DNA of 64,000 nucleotides, taken from Siphonodentalium dalli (lineage: Eukaryota; Mollusca; Scaphopoda; Gadilida; Siphonodentaliidae). Below the pieces are notes generated by a model. That model saw only the letters and a program-made list of their open reading frames with translations, searched no databases and was not told where the DNA came from. Position 1 is the stretch's first letter; every line of letters begins with the position of its first letter. The position numbers and the translations under genes are program-made. The stretch is taken from the NCBI GenBank assembly GCA_032622095.1, contig CP136066.1, forward strand, positions 55,890,609 through 55,954,608, given 5' to 3'. Positions 50,508 through 63,100 of the stretch are shown here, in pieces.

Positions 50508-51443
50508 TGAAACGAGAACGAAAAATATATTAGTTCCAAATAAATATAGTGTTATTGTCGGTTGCCAAACACGCAAGTCAAATTATATATTTATTACACA
50601 CCTATTGTGTTAATTTTCTTATATTGAGCAGTGTAGCCCATACAATATCTTTACCAGCGTATTCAACACGTATACAATACGGAAAACGTCGACGTCACGA
50701 GTCACAAATTACGTCAACTTTATCTTTTGAACAAGAACTACAAACTTTATTAATAAAGTCGCCTATCAGTTTGATAAAAATGGCTATAAATTACGACAGA
50801 AACGAATCAATAAACGCTAAATCTCGATGTTGAATAGTTCTAGTGGGTGTGTAATAAAACACAACCACACATTATGTGTGCGTGGTGAGAAAATTAAATT
50901 ATGCTGCAAGTTACAACTCGCGCCCCATCGTTGTAACGTTGTAACATTCCGCGTAACAAACTCGTGCGTTAATTTTCACGTCATGCACACATATGTGTGG
51001 TTCTGTCTATTTTATATGAATGAATAATCATTCCAGAGTGTATTTATAAAATAATATATGCCAGAAGTTGCATATTGTTGGCTTTAAAGTGCTAAATTGG
51101 AGCTTGGTCAATATTTACCACATGCCTATCAACAATGCCACTTGCCTATCATAACATGTTTGTGCTTTGCCATGATCCTATCTGCGGAGGCAATATGCCT
51201 GTCATAAATTTGTGATATGACACTCAGGAAAATCGATATTTTTCCACGAAAAATATGTCTTTTATGGTGGATTTTGGTTTCATTGTATCAATGGAATGTG
51301 CATCTAGTGACATGTGTACATGAAGCCTACATATCGAGATTTCTACCATTTATATTAGGTAGTTTTCTTTGATAAACGACAAAAACCGGTTGTAAAATTC
51401 GACAAATTAAGTAATAAAAAATATATCTAAAGGCACACGGCTA
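50508..51443. other. 5' flank of the broken gene, no gene seen
   Basis: AT-rich. Phrases of the type ATGCCTATCA recur near 51122, 51144 and 51188, resembling a short dispersed motif. No supportable gene. Confidence 0.45.
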
Positions 51444-51659
51444 TCACAAATGGTCTATGAATACACCAGTCATGGTCCTATCTAATACCATAAGCGTTCT
51501 CGCCGGGTGGATTCCAGAATTTATGATTTTCCACAGCCACCAGCCTATAGGGTTATCGGGCGTGCCGACTATCCACGAATTGTGATAAATGAGTACATGA
51601 TCACCAGGATTGGCATCTGCGGAAAGTTTCTGCATGAAAAAAATCATATAGTCTAGCAT
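51444..51659 (-). CDS. Unidentified 71-codon frame
   Basis: Reads MLDYMIFFMQKLSADANPGD, then HVLIYHNSWIVGTPDNPIGW and HPARTLMVLDRT. The composition and absence of repeats look coding. A short piece (encoding PDNPI.WWLW) recurs inverted at 47499-47532, on the far side of the broken YqaJ-like gene, which suggests an element end or a duplicated gene piece. No splice sites were confirmed and no family recognised. Confidence 0.3.
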   Translation of the reverse strand: MLDYMIFFMQKLSADANPGDHVLIYHNSWIVGTPDNPIGWWLWKIINSGIHPARTLMVLDRTMTGVFIDHL

Positions 51660-54307
51660 GGAATATACCTTTAAATTTGGAATTTATAATCTAGAGTCAG
51701 AATTGCATGAAAAAAATATTGACATTTTTTACCTCACACCAAAAAAATTCAATCTCGGAACCACGTGCTTTGCAATGTGCGAATGTTTTGTTTGGAGTCT
51801 GAAATTACAAGAGGAGTGATTGCATGTATTTTATATGTTTAAATATCGAACCTACTATTAACCAACCAGAGCCCAGAATCTTTTTAATTCTCTCCTGTAT
51901 CCAAAATCCGTTGGAGGGCGCTACCAATCGAATTACTTCACTGTAACCTAAAGTATTGCCGTTAGACCCGGAATAAATTGGTAAAGAAGCAGTTTTTTCG
52001 TATCGTATAATAACTTATTTCGAGAACTGATCCGCCATCTTGAATAACAAAGTTTCCCCAAAGCGGATTTTAGCGGAATTTATATATGTTACAGTGAGGA
52101 CTCTGCAGCGTCTTTTGACACAAACATCGCTTCAATTTATTTCGGGTTAACCCATTATTTCGCGTACCAATCTATTACACGACCATGTCACATTATGTGT
52201 GTTTACCATTTAAAATTATTGCATTAGTTGTTCCATCTGGGGAAATATGGGCATATGCCCCCAGACTGTGCGCCAGACAGTGGCGTTTTATTTGTGTAAG
52301 TCATACCAGGGCCAGAACTCTAGTATGAAAGTGTGGATAAAACCAGAGATAAGTGAGGATAAAACCAGAGATATGTAGATATCCCCCATGCTGGTTTATC
52401 AAAATTACATCAAAACCCCGAAAACTGATGAGTTATAATGCAAAACGTTCATTGTATGATGTTTTCTAAGTCCAATAAGGGCCATAACTATGATAGGTAT
52501 GCGTGGACGAAACCCACAATATGCAGATGTCTGTTCTCCCATGTTGTTGGTCTATATCACCATACCAAAGGACATCAAAATCCGATAACTGATGCTTGAG
52601 TTATAATGCAAAATGTTTGTATGGACGGACGTCGGAGACATCGCGACTATATATACCGACAGAACTACGTACGGGTGCATAATAATACCCAGTCTGTGTA
52701 AACATACACCCAGATTCATACTGATACTGTTTTGTGTAGTATATGTGGGTACATGTAGTTTACTCCATACTGAATAATACCATATAATATATTTGGCGTA
52801 TAGACCTACGGTACATACCATTATGAATGTGTTTTGGGATCTTAAACTCCGTGGGAAGAATTGTATAGTAAGTAATGGAATTATGCACTAAAATAAAATA
52901 AAATAAAATAAAATCCAAGAACGATTCAAACCTTTGTTTTTATCGTGAGGTAAGCATGTCCGAGACGGACTGGACACTAACATGGGTGATATGTGCTTCG
53001 CGTAACGCATGAAGAAACGTACAATAAATTAAACAATGTGGCTGTTGTACTGTCGAAAGTCGTAGAAACATTGACAAATTCAAGCTAGAAACTGACATTT
53101 ACATGGAGTAGGTATTTTCCGCAAAACATTTGGACTACTGGTACGTGGTTTAAAGCTGAGTACTAGTATATATAACGGATGTAATCTGTATAAATTGGGG
53201 CGTTAATAAATGTATATAAACAAAAGCGAGAGATAAACACACACCTTAAAATAACGTGTCACAAAACTCCTCGCCTCGGTTATTCTAAAAATAGTAACAA
53301 TCGCCACCGTTGTTTGCCGTTAAACGTTGTTGTAACTCGATCACCGCCGTTGGACAATCGATCCGCGCCGACGTAATTGCCTCCCCGACGTTACTTGATT
53401 ACATAGTGTGTAACCTGTGAGTGGGTATCACAAGGGGTGAAAGTAAATGGCATATGGACCATTTGCGAGAACGGTTCGGATTTACTGAATTTGGCCCTGT
53501 GTTGAATGGGTGTTTCGCCCCATGCAAAATAACCCAAATGGAAGCATTGCATATCTGAGCTCTATCCTAGCTGGGTGTCAACTCCCGAGGTATATCAAAA
53601 TTGCTTAATGATGGACCATGCATTTCAGATAACGTTTGCGATATCGACCAGTTTGAATATATGACTGTGCGCTCCGAAAACCGCCTAGACATACCCCCAT
53701 CTTGACTCTGGAGGGTGTAAACACTTCATATGGACTATTTTAGAGAACGGTTGAGATTTCATCCTATAAACGGCAACACCACCCCGAGAACGGTTCGTAT
53801 TTCGACCAATTTGAAGCTAGTCATGCGTGTGTGCTCCGCTCGAATATAAAACCTCCTGGAGGGGTGAACACGGCCTATGGAATATTTTAGAGAACGGTTA
53901 AGATGTTCGTACAAGTTGACCCCATGTGTGTGTGGCTCACCCCAAATACACCACGTGCGCATATAAAGCAGGGATGCGGCCATAAAGCTCCCTCCAATTT
54001 TTTAAAAGTAAAATTATGCTGCATGAAGTCGTGCACGGGGGGGGGGGGGGGCAAAAATCATTCCGTGTCGCAAAATCGGCACTGTGGACAGGACCAGTGC
54101 ATATAGCACCAGCAATAACTTGCTAAATATGCTATGCTACATAAGAATCGCTGCTTAAACGCTCTGTTGCCATGGTAGCCAACTCAGATGTCACCGTATA
54201 GCGGGTGAAAATGACATACATGTACGAGTAATCCGTATACCCCGTGTGCGGACAGTAATTTCGAAGCAACGAGGCACTCCGAGTTTTTGAGTCATTTCTG
54301 GAGACAA
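51660..54307. other. No gene seen; degenerate repeats
   Basis: 52050-52150 repeats the motif at 23345-23440. An (AAAAT)n run lies at about 52892-52913. 53400-53900 holds about three diverged units with GAGAACGGTTCG and ATTTCGACCAATTTGAA phrases. A G-run of about 13 lies near 54039. Frames crossing these are repeat-derived. Confidence 0.45.
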
Positions 54308-54353
54308 TGAATTTAGAACTCCGCACTAAACCAATGATTCCGGACAAATGGAG
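54308..54353 (+). CDS. Candidate first coding exon
   Basis: ATG opens MNLELRTKPMIPDKWR and the exon would end in phase 1 at GTATGT. An in-frame stop precedes the ATG, as expected of a leader. It lies upstream of the candidate terminal exon at 55075, but phases do not match directly (phase 1 out, phase 0 in), so an unseen exon would be needed or the two are unrelated. Only 15 codons, so weak alone. Confidence 0.25.
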
Positions 54354-55074
54354 AGGTATGTATTATCTGTTTTATGTTTGCCCAGTAATGTGATTATTGT
54401 CCTTCACGCAGTGAATGGTGTGACGCCAGAGAAAACGATATATAATGCTGTAGGTGTGTCAGCTAATGGTCACCCATGACGAAAATACCGGCACTGTTGA
54501 CAAAACATCCAGCATTTTGCACGGAAAATACACTACTCGCTATTTACGATTGAATATACTTGAAGCAAAATATCATCCCAAGCCGCCCCAGAAAATTTAG
54601 CCCAAAATTCCTCAGAATAAGCATCCGACGGAGATAAACGTGAAGGGTGGTGTAGCGATGATGTGCCAACGGGGCTTAACGGTGATAGTCGAGGACCCTC
54701 CGAACTACATGTACTTAGGAGTACGATTACATTTTACGTTTTGGTACATAAAATGGCACGGCATTAGCCCGAGTTGCTCTGACTCGCAAATACTATACTT
54801 CTTGTTGATGGCATAAGAAGGCACAATTCACATAAAATAAGTTGGCTGTTGATTTATTGTTGGATAAGACTTAAGGGTTATCCTGAATGCTATATATCAC
54901 CCCAACTGCACTGTGCTGACTCTAAATAGGCACGGACGTAGCACTCATCCTTAACAAATCCACGTATAATGACAATAGACTATGTTGTTAACGCCACCGG
55001 TGTATACTGTTCTACAAATTTTAGAAATCTGTGGTTCTATGGACATTTTATAAATATATAATTGGTTTTTCCAG

Positions 55075-55236
55075 TTATTTTGGGACGCGTTAAAGTTTTA
55101 CTGCGACCCCGAGTCCGGTAAAAGCTGTAGTTGGAATGACCAAGTTCGTGAAAGTTCTATTGACTATGCCGATGATTTGAGAAGCTTTATTGTTTTAGGA
55201 TATTGTAGAAAGGCTAATCTGGCCGTGTCAAATTGA
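55075..55236 (+). CDS. Candidate terminal exon without its own ATG
   Basis: Directly after TTGGTTTTTCCAG the frame is open for 53 codons, LFWDALKFYCDPESGKSC onward through RESSIDYADDLRSFIVLGYC, to TGA. It has no methionine, so scanning for ATG starts misses it. Composition, three cysteines and a good acceptor support a real exon. No domain was recognised and the upstream exons are unresolved (a candidate at 54308 has the wrong phase). Confidence 0.4.
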   Translation, partial: LFWDALKFYCDPESGKSCSWNDQVRESSIDYADDLRSFIVLGYCRKANLAVSN

Positions 55237-56538
55237 GCTATAGTGATGGGATATCTCGCAGGACAACACATTTCGGATTTTCGTGGGTTGTGTATTTGCT
55301 GGATCTCTTATAGTTGCAGTATGTAACTATTATGACCGCGTTAATTGCGTTCGATGCTTAGGTATGAACAATGGCTGGGCCATGCACACTTGAAGATTTT
55401 ATGGCGGGAACACAATTTTTTATCCGCATTTAGAAGCTTTCTGGTTTGCTGAATGAAAAACCTGCAGTAATAAGCCGTAGTTGTTTTTAATAATTTGAAG
55501 GATTAGTTGTTTTAACGGAATTCTGAGGCGGTGCATTCATGTAACCAATATATTTTATATTATAATTTATATTTATGGCTAATAATATGATCTTGGGGGC
55601 GTTACCATTTCTGACTACATGGTTTTCTTGTTGTATATGTGGGTTAGTTTACAGTGATGAGTTAACACACGAACATTTTGGTGCATTTCCGTAATGTCTT
55701 CTGTGAAAGAATAATCGACGTATACGGAAATCACGTTTATAACTTCTTGGATATGCTGGCAATGAAGACTGTCTCTCGTTCCTTTTTGGGAGTTCAACCT
55801 ACTGCAGGGAGCGGCGAATCCGGGACTCTATTCTGATTGACTTTACAATATTTATATTCCACACATGCATCTCATTCGGGGTTCTCGCTTGTGAGAATTT
55901 GAAGGCCCACTTAATTTTCGAGTCGCCGATTATTGTTTTTATATTGACTTGATATAAGGTTATAATAACAATCAATGCCATAAAATATGATTAAAATACT
56001 ATAATTCATCACTATCATGAAGATGCCCACAGAGAAATAGAAAACTGCTGAAATCATAGAATGACTTCCCCCCTTTGGATCCCAGAATGCAACAAAATTC
56101 AAACTTGTTCAATGGAAGAGGAAGAACTCTCTTTAATATTTAGAGCTATTCCTCCTGTATTGAAAATAATACTGCTTTTTACTGCAATCTAGATGAAAAA
56201 ACGCGTTGACAACTCAACAAAAACAATATGTCCACAGTTTATTACACCAGATAAGTTGATACTGCTATGTTTTGGAGCTTCCTCTTTCAAATGGTATATA
56301 ATATGGCATATATTTATATAATGTAATCTGGGGGTTCGAAAATTAAGTGGGCCTTTAACAATACAACTTGTAAACTCACATTTCAGCCAGCAACAATTGA
56401 TCACACACTTGTGGTCGATCACCAAATGTACAAGCTCAAATCAGTGATAAAGTTTAAGTAATGCGACGGCCACGCTCTGATCCCGTTAGCATATTCGTTG
56501 TCGGTATACATAACATCATGATGGTTGTGAAAACTTAC
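55237..56538. other. No gene resolved
   Basis: AT-rich sequence. A phrase AAGGCCCACTTAATTTTCGA occurs at about 55901 and inverted near 56335, a small dispersed repeat. Frames of 60-78 codons are present but unremarkable. Confidence 0.45.
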
Positions 56539-56856
56539 ATTTTCTGGGTTATTTTGTGGAAGAAATCGTCTCGCGGCGATGATTGAAAGGCATGTTTTTG
56601 GACATGGCAATCTGCGGGATGGGATTGAATGTGGAATAGAATGACAATCTGCGGAACAGAATTTGAAATTGCGTGGAACGGCCGATAGAGTAATAGAGTG
56701 ATTCCAACATATTCTATAACTGATAATATTAGTGACGAAATATTCACTTACCTTAACATGTTTCGAAGTGGTGTCTGCAAACTTTGACAAAAGCATTCCT
56801 CGCCTCGGACTCGGACATAATACTTCCTGTTTTCGTTTTGGTCCGTTGATCCACAT
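56539..56856 (-). CDS. Candidate 5' exons of an unidentified minus-strand gene
   Basis: Exon 56752-56856 begins MWINGPKRKQEVLCPSPRRG, encodes 35 residues and ends in phase 0 at GTAAGTG. A second exon at 56539-56648, after CTGTTCCGCAG, continues in phase with IVILFHIQSHPADCHVQKHA and HKITQK and ends at GTAAGT. An alternative acceptor 37 bases further in would give a short ORF ending in a stop. No further exon was identified below 56539. Basic N-terminus and two Cys; no domain recognised. Confidence 0.35.
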
Positions 56857-57108
56857 TAGATTACATGTGTCTATCTGACCACGGTCTTTACCGATTCAGT
56901 TCATCGTCGAATTTGAAATCTCGTGAAGTGAATTTTCACACAACACAGAAATCTTAATTTGCATGCATGCTTTCACAAATTACAGATGGTTATTAATTTT
57001 CATAATTACAACACGTTCGTTTCCTGTGTCAGTCGGGTTCGTCCTTCCGCCAGGTGCGATGCGCATTAACCGTGGTTATTCCCTTTGCTATTTCCGTATA
57101 TTTGCCTG

Positions 57109-57116
57109 TATAAATA
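57109..57116 (+). promoter_or_regulatory. TATA box of the repeat-protein gene
   Basis: TATAAATA lies 49 bases before the proposed start codon, predicting transcription from about 57138-57145 and a leader of about 20-27 bases. The distance and context fit a core promoter. Confidence 0.6.
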
Positions 57117-57164
57117 TTACTACACGCTGAGGGAGCAAACAACAAACACTGTTCACCAAGAAAG

Positions 57165-60100
57165 ATGAGGATCTACTTGATTGCCGTGCTCATAGCCTTA
57201 GCAGGTGAGTTATACTAGCAATATCATAATTATATATACATTATAGCAGCTTGGACACAAAATAATTTAATAACGTGAAAATAATTTGCTGGGCAATGCT
57301 TAAACTAAGTGAAGTTTTATATATATGCCCGTTTTTTTTTAAACGGGACGTATTATGTTATTGGTCCGTCCGTCGAGACGTCTGTTCGTACGTCCGTTCA
57401 CTATTTGTTTCCGGATAATAAGTTTAGATAGTTTCCTGCAACTGAATAGAATCAAATTTAGTATGTGAGTTTACTAGCACAAAATACAGGTCAATTTCGA
57501 ATTCGGGTTCCGCCCGCCAATTTTAACCAGACTCGTGGCCCTCAATTTTCGTTTTCGGATGATAACATTAATAACTCTGAACTGAATCGAATGACATTTG
57601 GTATACGTGTGTATATTAGCCCAAAATACAGGTCAAGTTCGAATTTGGATTCCGACCGCCAACGTTCAACATAGTTATGGCATTTGTTGTAATTACCACG
57701 GGCGTAATTTTCCACACCCTATAACGATGCGGTTGATCATTGGTATACTGCGAATTAACTTTCATTCCAAAGCCGAGAACCCTGTAAAACTCCTGCACAA
57801 ACTCCAAGCGTGAATATTCGGCCAATGACATATATACCACAGCAGTTTTCCAAAGGGTACAATCCACGACTAATTCTAATCTTGATTCTGGCAAGTGTGA
57901 CCTAAATGCATTTATCACACAATTAGCCGCTAAATCCGGCCTAATGTCTTTTAGTAAGACGCATGTATTATCGGCACGCACATCCACAGGTCCCTGGCAC
58001 AATAGACTCCCACCACCCAAAGACATATGTCTTTGGGAGGTGGGGGTCTATTGTGCCAGGGACCTGTGGAACTACCGACACGGACAAGATGTCCATGATA
58101 GCAACAGTTACTGACAAACCTGGCCAGATAAACACATTTGGTGACCGTCCCTTGGAGGCACATGTCTTTTGTTTTTTCCCGGCATCGAAATAGGTGGATA
58201 AATACATGAAATACCTTTCCACAAACATTATATGTTCCAGAAAGATGCATTGAAGTCTGTTCTAGTTATAAAATATCCCCACTTGGAACACAATCTTCGG
58301 ACGAGAGCAGCCATTACGCTATATGTATAAGCGAGACAACTGGGTCGCTACCATATTAGATCTATCCAGCCCCGTTCCGCACATTCATGAATATTCGAAA
58401 CTCCATATATGGAATGCTAATCCAGAACTTTGACCTGTAGCACTTAAACCGCGAAATGGGTTGGATGGATACCATATTTGGTAGCGACTAAGTGATCTCG
58501 CTTATTTCTTAATTTCCCGATTCAGAAACGGAATAATGCGCGATTGTTTGGAAAACGTATATTGTGTTGTCTTAAATGGGAACATCGCTCTCTTGTTTCT
58601 TTTTTATTATTATTAAACATGAAACATATGTAATACCACATAGCAAGTTCATTATCGCTGCCAGCTCTAAATTATCCTCACATGCAGGCATGGTCTACTA
58701 CGTCGCGGCCATAGTGGATGCATCCATGCAGACACCGTTCCGCGTTTTAAGTGCCGCAGGTCAAAGTTCTGGAGGTGCATTCCCTATATGGAATTCATGA
58801 ATATTCATGAATTCCATATATGGTCTACTCATACACCTGGCACATGACCATATAGTCACCCCCTGTTTACATATTTACCACATTCGCATGATCATGCAGT
58901 CACTCCTTGTACACACATTCACCTCACCATTAACCATACAGTCACTCCCTGTATACCTATTCGCCACACCCATGGTCATTTGGCCACTCGATATATACAT
59001 ATGCACCCCACCCATGACCACAGTCACTCCATGTATACATATACGCATCACCAATGGCCATACAGTCCTTCCAGATATACCAATACACCGCACACATGAG
59101 CACTCATATCTTCCATACGTGCATATACACCTCACAATTAAGCAACTCGCTATATACTCATACACGCCATCCATGAACATATAGCTACTCCCTGTATACC
59201 TATACACCCACCAATGATAATACACCCACGACATATATAAATATACACCACACCCATTACCGCAAGGGCACTCCCTATATAGCCACACGCTATCCCAATG
59301 ACCATCCATTATACTCCATGTATACATATAGACTTCAATATTGGCCGTACAGTCATTCCATGTACACATATACACATTACATATGATGTAGCCATACAAC
59401 AACTCCATATTTATACATACACCCCACCCATGATCATAGGGACAACACATGTATACATATACACCCATCTGTTCCAGTACAACCACCAAGGTACACTTGT
59501 TCATCTCACCCATCAACACACGGTCACTCCATATATACAAGAACAACATATATATGACTATGTAGCTACTCTCGTTATATCCATACTGCAACTTGTAAAT
59601 GACAACCAGAATAGAACATTTAGTTGTCAGTTGATTAACTAACATATCTAATAACCAAGTGACTCACAAATTGCCACCTTTTAGGAACAGCAGATAATAA
59701 AGTTCGGGATATATGTAAAAATAAAAATAAACTTTCTACCAAATTTGGTTGACATTTTGGAAGTCATCTTGACTAATTTGGTCTACAAACACCGTAGTAT
59801 GACACATTTAAGATATATCAAAACAATAAGCACCTTTCATACCAACGATAGTTACATTTTACTTGAACAAATGGTCCAAACTTGAAAAGTGAATTTTTGC
59901 CGTTAATTATGTCACGTTTGTGAGAGAAAAATCCAACGTTCTGCTGACATTTGTGACAATTAACCAAGGTGCATCAGACATGTTAGTATTCAATGTATGA
60001 AAGGCAGAATAGTCAATTTTATACACCAACCCCAACTTGTAAGCGATTGCAGGGCACGTTGGGGCAATGTCTACCATGTTCCATATTTTGGCGGCCATTT

Positions 60101-63100
60101 TGAGCCAAAGTAACACTTTTGGTTCCAATGAGTTGGAATATATATTCATGGGTAATGGATTGCCTCACTTACATTACACATTTCTGCTCATTCCTTGGTA
60201 AAATATGACTATAGAATCCTAATTGCAATTTTTTGGTGAAATTTTTTATCGCGTTCTGTAAAATCGATTTTTTGAGGGATCGGAAGGGCTAGTACCCAAA
60301 TAATTGCATACATCTTTGCTCCAATGATCAGTCAACATAAAAAATACAAAATAAAGTTACAATAATTCTCAACCATTTCCAAACTGCAGAAACTGCTCTA
60401 GAAGATATTAGTGAAAAAACGTCCTATTATCCACTTCGGGTGGCCATATTGGATGGGGAGTTCCTCTTTCGCCCTATAAAGGTGGCATTATGACTTAGCT
60501 AAACAATTTGCATCAAACTGACTGAGTGCCTATCTGAAAACGGCGGCCATGGTGGACGCCATCTTTTTCTTTGCCACTTTTTTTGAGTTGACATTGCTTA
60601 AAAATTGAAGGACATAATACGAAACAAAATGAGTGGGATGAAATTAAATCCCGAGGGCCTGCAGGGGAACACTATCAACTCCCGGACAAAAGCGCTTTAA
60701 ATGTTTCGTCGTCAAAATTTGTTTGGACCTGTATAGCCTAATCCACGTGACACGTCATGTGGATGAAGCTTGTAATATATGTGCACACATCTACGTGTCT
60801 ACGTATTTCACAGTTACCAAGGACACATAATACGCACAATCCCTACACTGCGTATAGAAACGATAGAAGAACAATAGCTCTGGTGCCGCGCTAGTACACG
60901 TTACCTTTTACTTGTAACTGACCCCGGCGTTGATGGAAATATGAAAACAGTATATATGGTACAATAACAAGTGACAATCTTAGAAAGACACACATGAACG
61001 AACAGACGACGAACTAAAAAAATTAATTCGGCGGTCGACAGTCAAATTATGTTGCTTTAAGAAGCAAAACAAGAAACACTACACTGATAATTTTCTTTGC
61101 AGTTTGCGCTTCGGGAAACCCTCTAAGAGGAGACCTGAGCAAGAAGAATGGGGGACACAGTGACTTGGAACGTGACGTAAGAAGCAAGAAGGGATCCGGT
61201 CATGATGACCACAGCGGGAAACACAGCGACTTGGAACGTGAGGTCCGAAGCAAGAAGGGATCCGGTCATGATGACCACAGCGGAAAACACAGCGATTTGG
61301 AACGTGAGGTCCGAAGCAAGAAGGGATCCGGTCATGATGACCACAGCGGAAAACACAGCGACTTGGAACGTGAGGTTCGAAGCAAGAAGGGATCCGGTCA
61401 TGATGACCACAGCGGAAAACACAGCGACTTGGAACGTGAGGTCCGAAGCAAGAAGGGATCCGGTCATGATGACCACAGCGGAAAACACAGCGACTTGGAA
61501 CGTGAGGTCCGAAGCAAGAAGGGATCCGGTCATGATGACCACAGCGGAAAACACAGCGACTTGGAACGTGAGGTCCGAAGCAAGAACGGATCCGGTCATG
61601 ATGACCACAGCGGAAAACACAGCGACTTGGAACGTGAGGTCCGAAGCAAGAAGGGATCCGGTCATGATGACCACAGCGGAAAACACAGCGACTTGGAACG
61701 TGAGGTCCGAAGCAAGAAGGGATCCGGTCATGATGACCACAGCGGAAAACACAGCGACTTGGAACGTGAGGTCCGAAGCAAGAAGGGATCCGGTCATGAT
61801 GACCACAGCGGAAAACACAGCGACTTGGAACGTGAGGTCCGAAGCAAGAAGGGATCCGGTCATGATGACCACAGCGGAAAACACAGCGACTTGGAACGTG
61901 AGGTCCGAAGCAAGAAGGGATCCGGTCATGATGACCACAGCGGAAAACACAGCGACTTGGAACGTGAGGTCCGAAGCAAGAAGGGATCCGGTCATGATGA
62001 CCACAGCGGAAAACACAGCGACTTGGAACGTGAGGTCCGAAGCAAGAAGGGGTCCGGTCATGATGACCACAGCGGAAAACACAGCGACTTGGAACGTGAG
62101 GTCCGAAGCAAGAAGGGATCCGGTCATGATGACCACAGCGGAAAACACAGCGACTTGGAACGTGAGGTCCGAAGCAAGAAGGGATCCGGTCATGATGACC
62201 ACACCGGAAAACACAGCGACTTGGAACGTGAGGTCCGAAGCAAGAAGGGATCCGGTCATGATGACCACAGCGGAAAACACAGCGACTTGAAACGTGAGGT
62301 CCGAAGCAAGAAGGGATCCGGTCATGATGACCACAGCGGAAAACACAGCGACTTGGAACGTGAGGTCCGAAGCAAGAAGGGATCCGGTCATGATGACCAC
62401 AGCGGAAAACACAGCGACTTGGAACGTGAGGTCCGAAGTAAGAAGGGATCCGGTCATGATGACCACAGCGGAAAACACAGCGACTTGGAACGTGAGGTCC
62501 GAAGCAAGAAGGGATCCGGTCATGATGACCACAGCGGAAAACACAGCGACTTGGAACGTGAGGTCCGAAGCAAGAAGGGATCCGGTCATGATGACAACAG
62601 CGGAAAACACAGCGACTTGGAACGTGAGGTCCGAAGCAAGAAGGGATCCGGTCATGATGACCACAGCGGAAAACACAGCGACTTGGAACGTGAGGTCCGA
62701 AGCAAGAAGGGATCCGGTCATGATGACCACAGCGGAAAACACAGCGACTTGGAACGTGCGGTCCGAAGCAAGAAGGGGTCCGGTCATGATGACCACAGCG
62801 GAAAACACAGCGACTTGGAACGTGAGGTCCGAAGCAAGAAGGGATCTGGTCATGATGACCACAGCGGAAAACACAGCGACTTGGAACGTGAGGTCCGAAG
62901 CAAGAAGGGATCCGGTCATGATGACCACAGCGGAAAACACAGCGACTTGGAACGTGAGGTCCGAAGCAAGAAGGGATCCGGTCATGATGACCACAGCGGA
63001 AAACACAGCGATTTGGAACGTGAGGTCCGAAGCAAGAAGGGATCCGGTCATGATGACCACAGCGGAAAACACAGCGACTTGGAACGTGAGGTTCGAAGCA

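Larger units (their letters stand above)
57205..61102 (+). other. Intron of the repeat-protein gene (3.9 kb)
   Basis: Starts GTGAGT, ends TTTGCAG. It contains a ~140-bp duplication (57410-57680), a hairpin, an overlapping minus frame, dispersed repeats, a minisatellite and a decayed TAGTCCAGG end, each listed separately. The remaining stretches (59650-60530, 60700-61090) hold no recognised feature. Confidence 0.75.

Noticed and set aside
53903-54106. Frame crossing a run of about 13 G residues
   Set aside because: Openness depends on the homopolymer length, and the composition is not protein-like around it.
58875-59645. 256-codon minus-strand open frame
   Set aside because: It follows a ~60-bp degenerate minisatellite and its translation repeats with the same period. 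No start context, domain or splice signal.
61202-62290. 362-codon plus-strand frame in the array
   Set aside because: Shifted by one relative to the spliced frame. It is ended by a change that is a simple replacement in the true frame.
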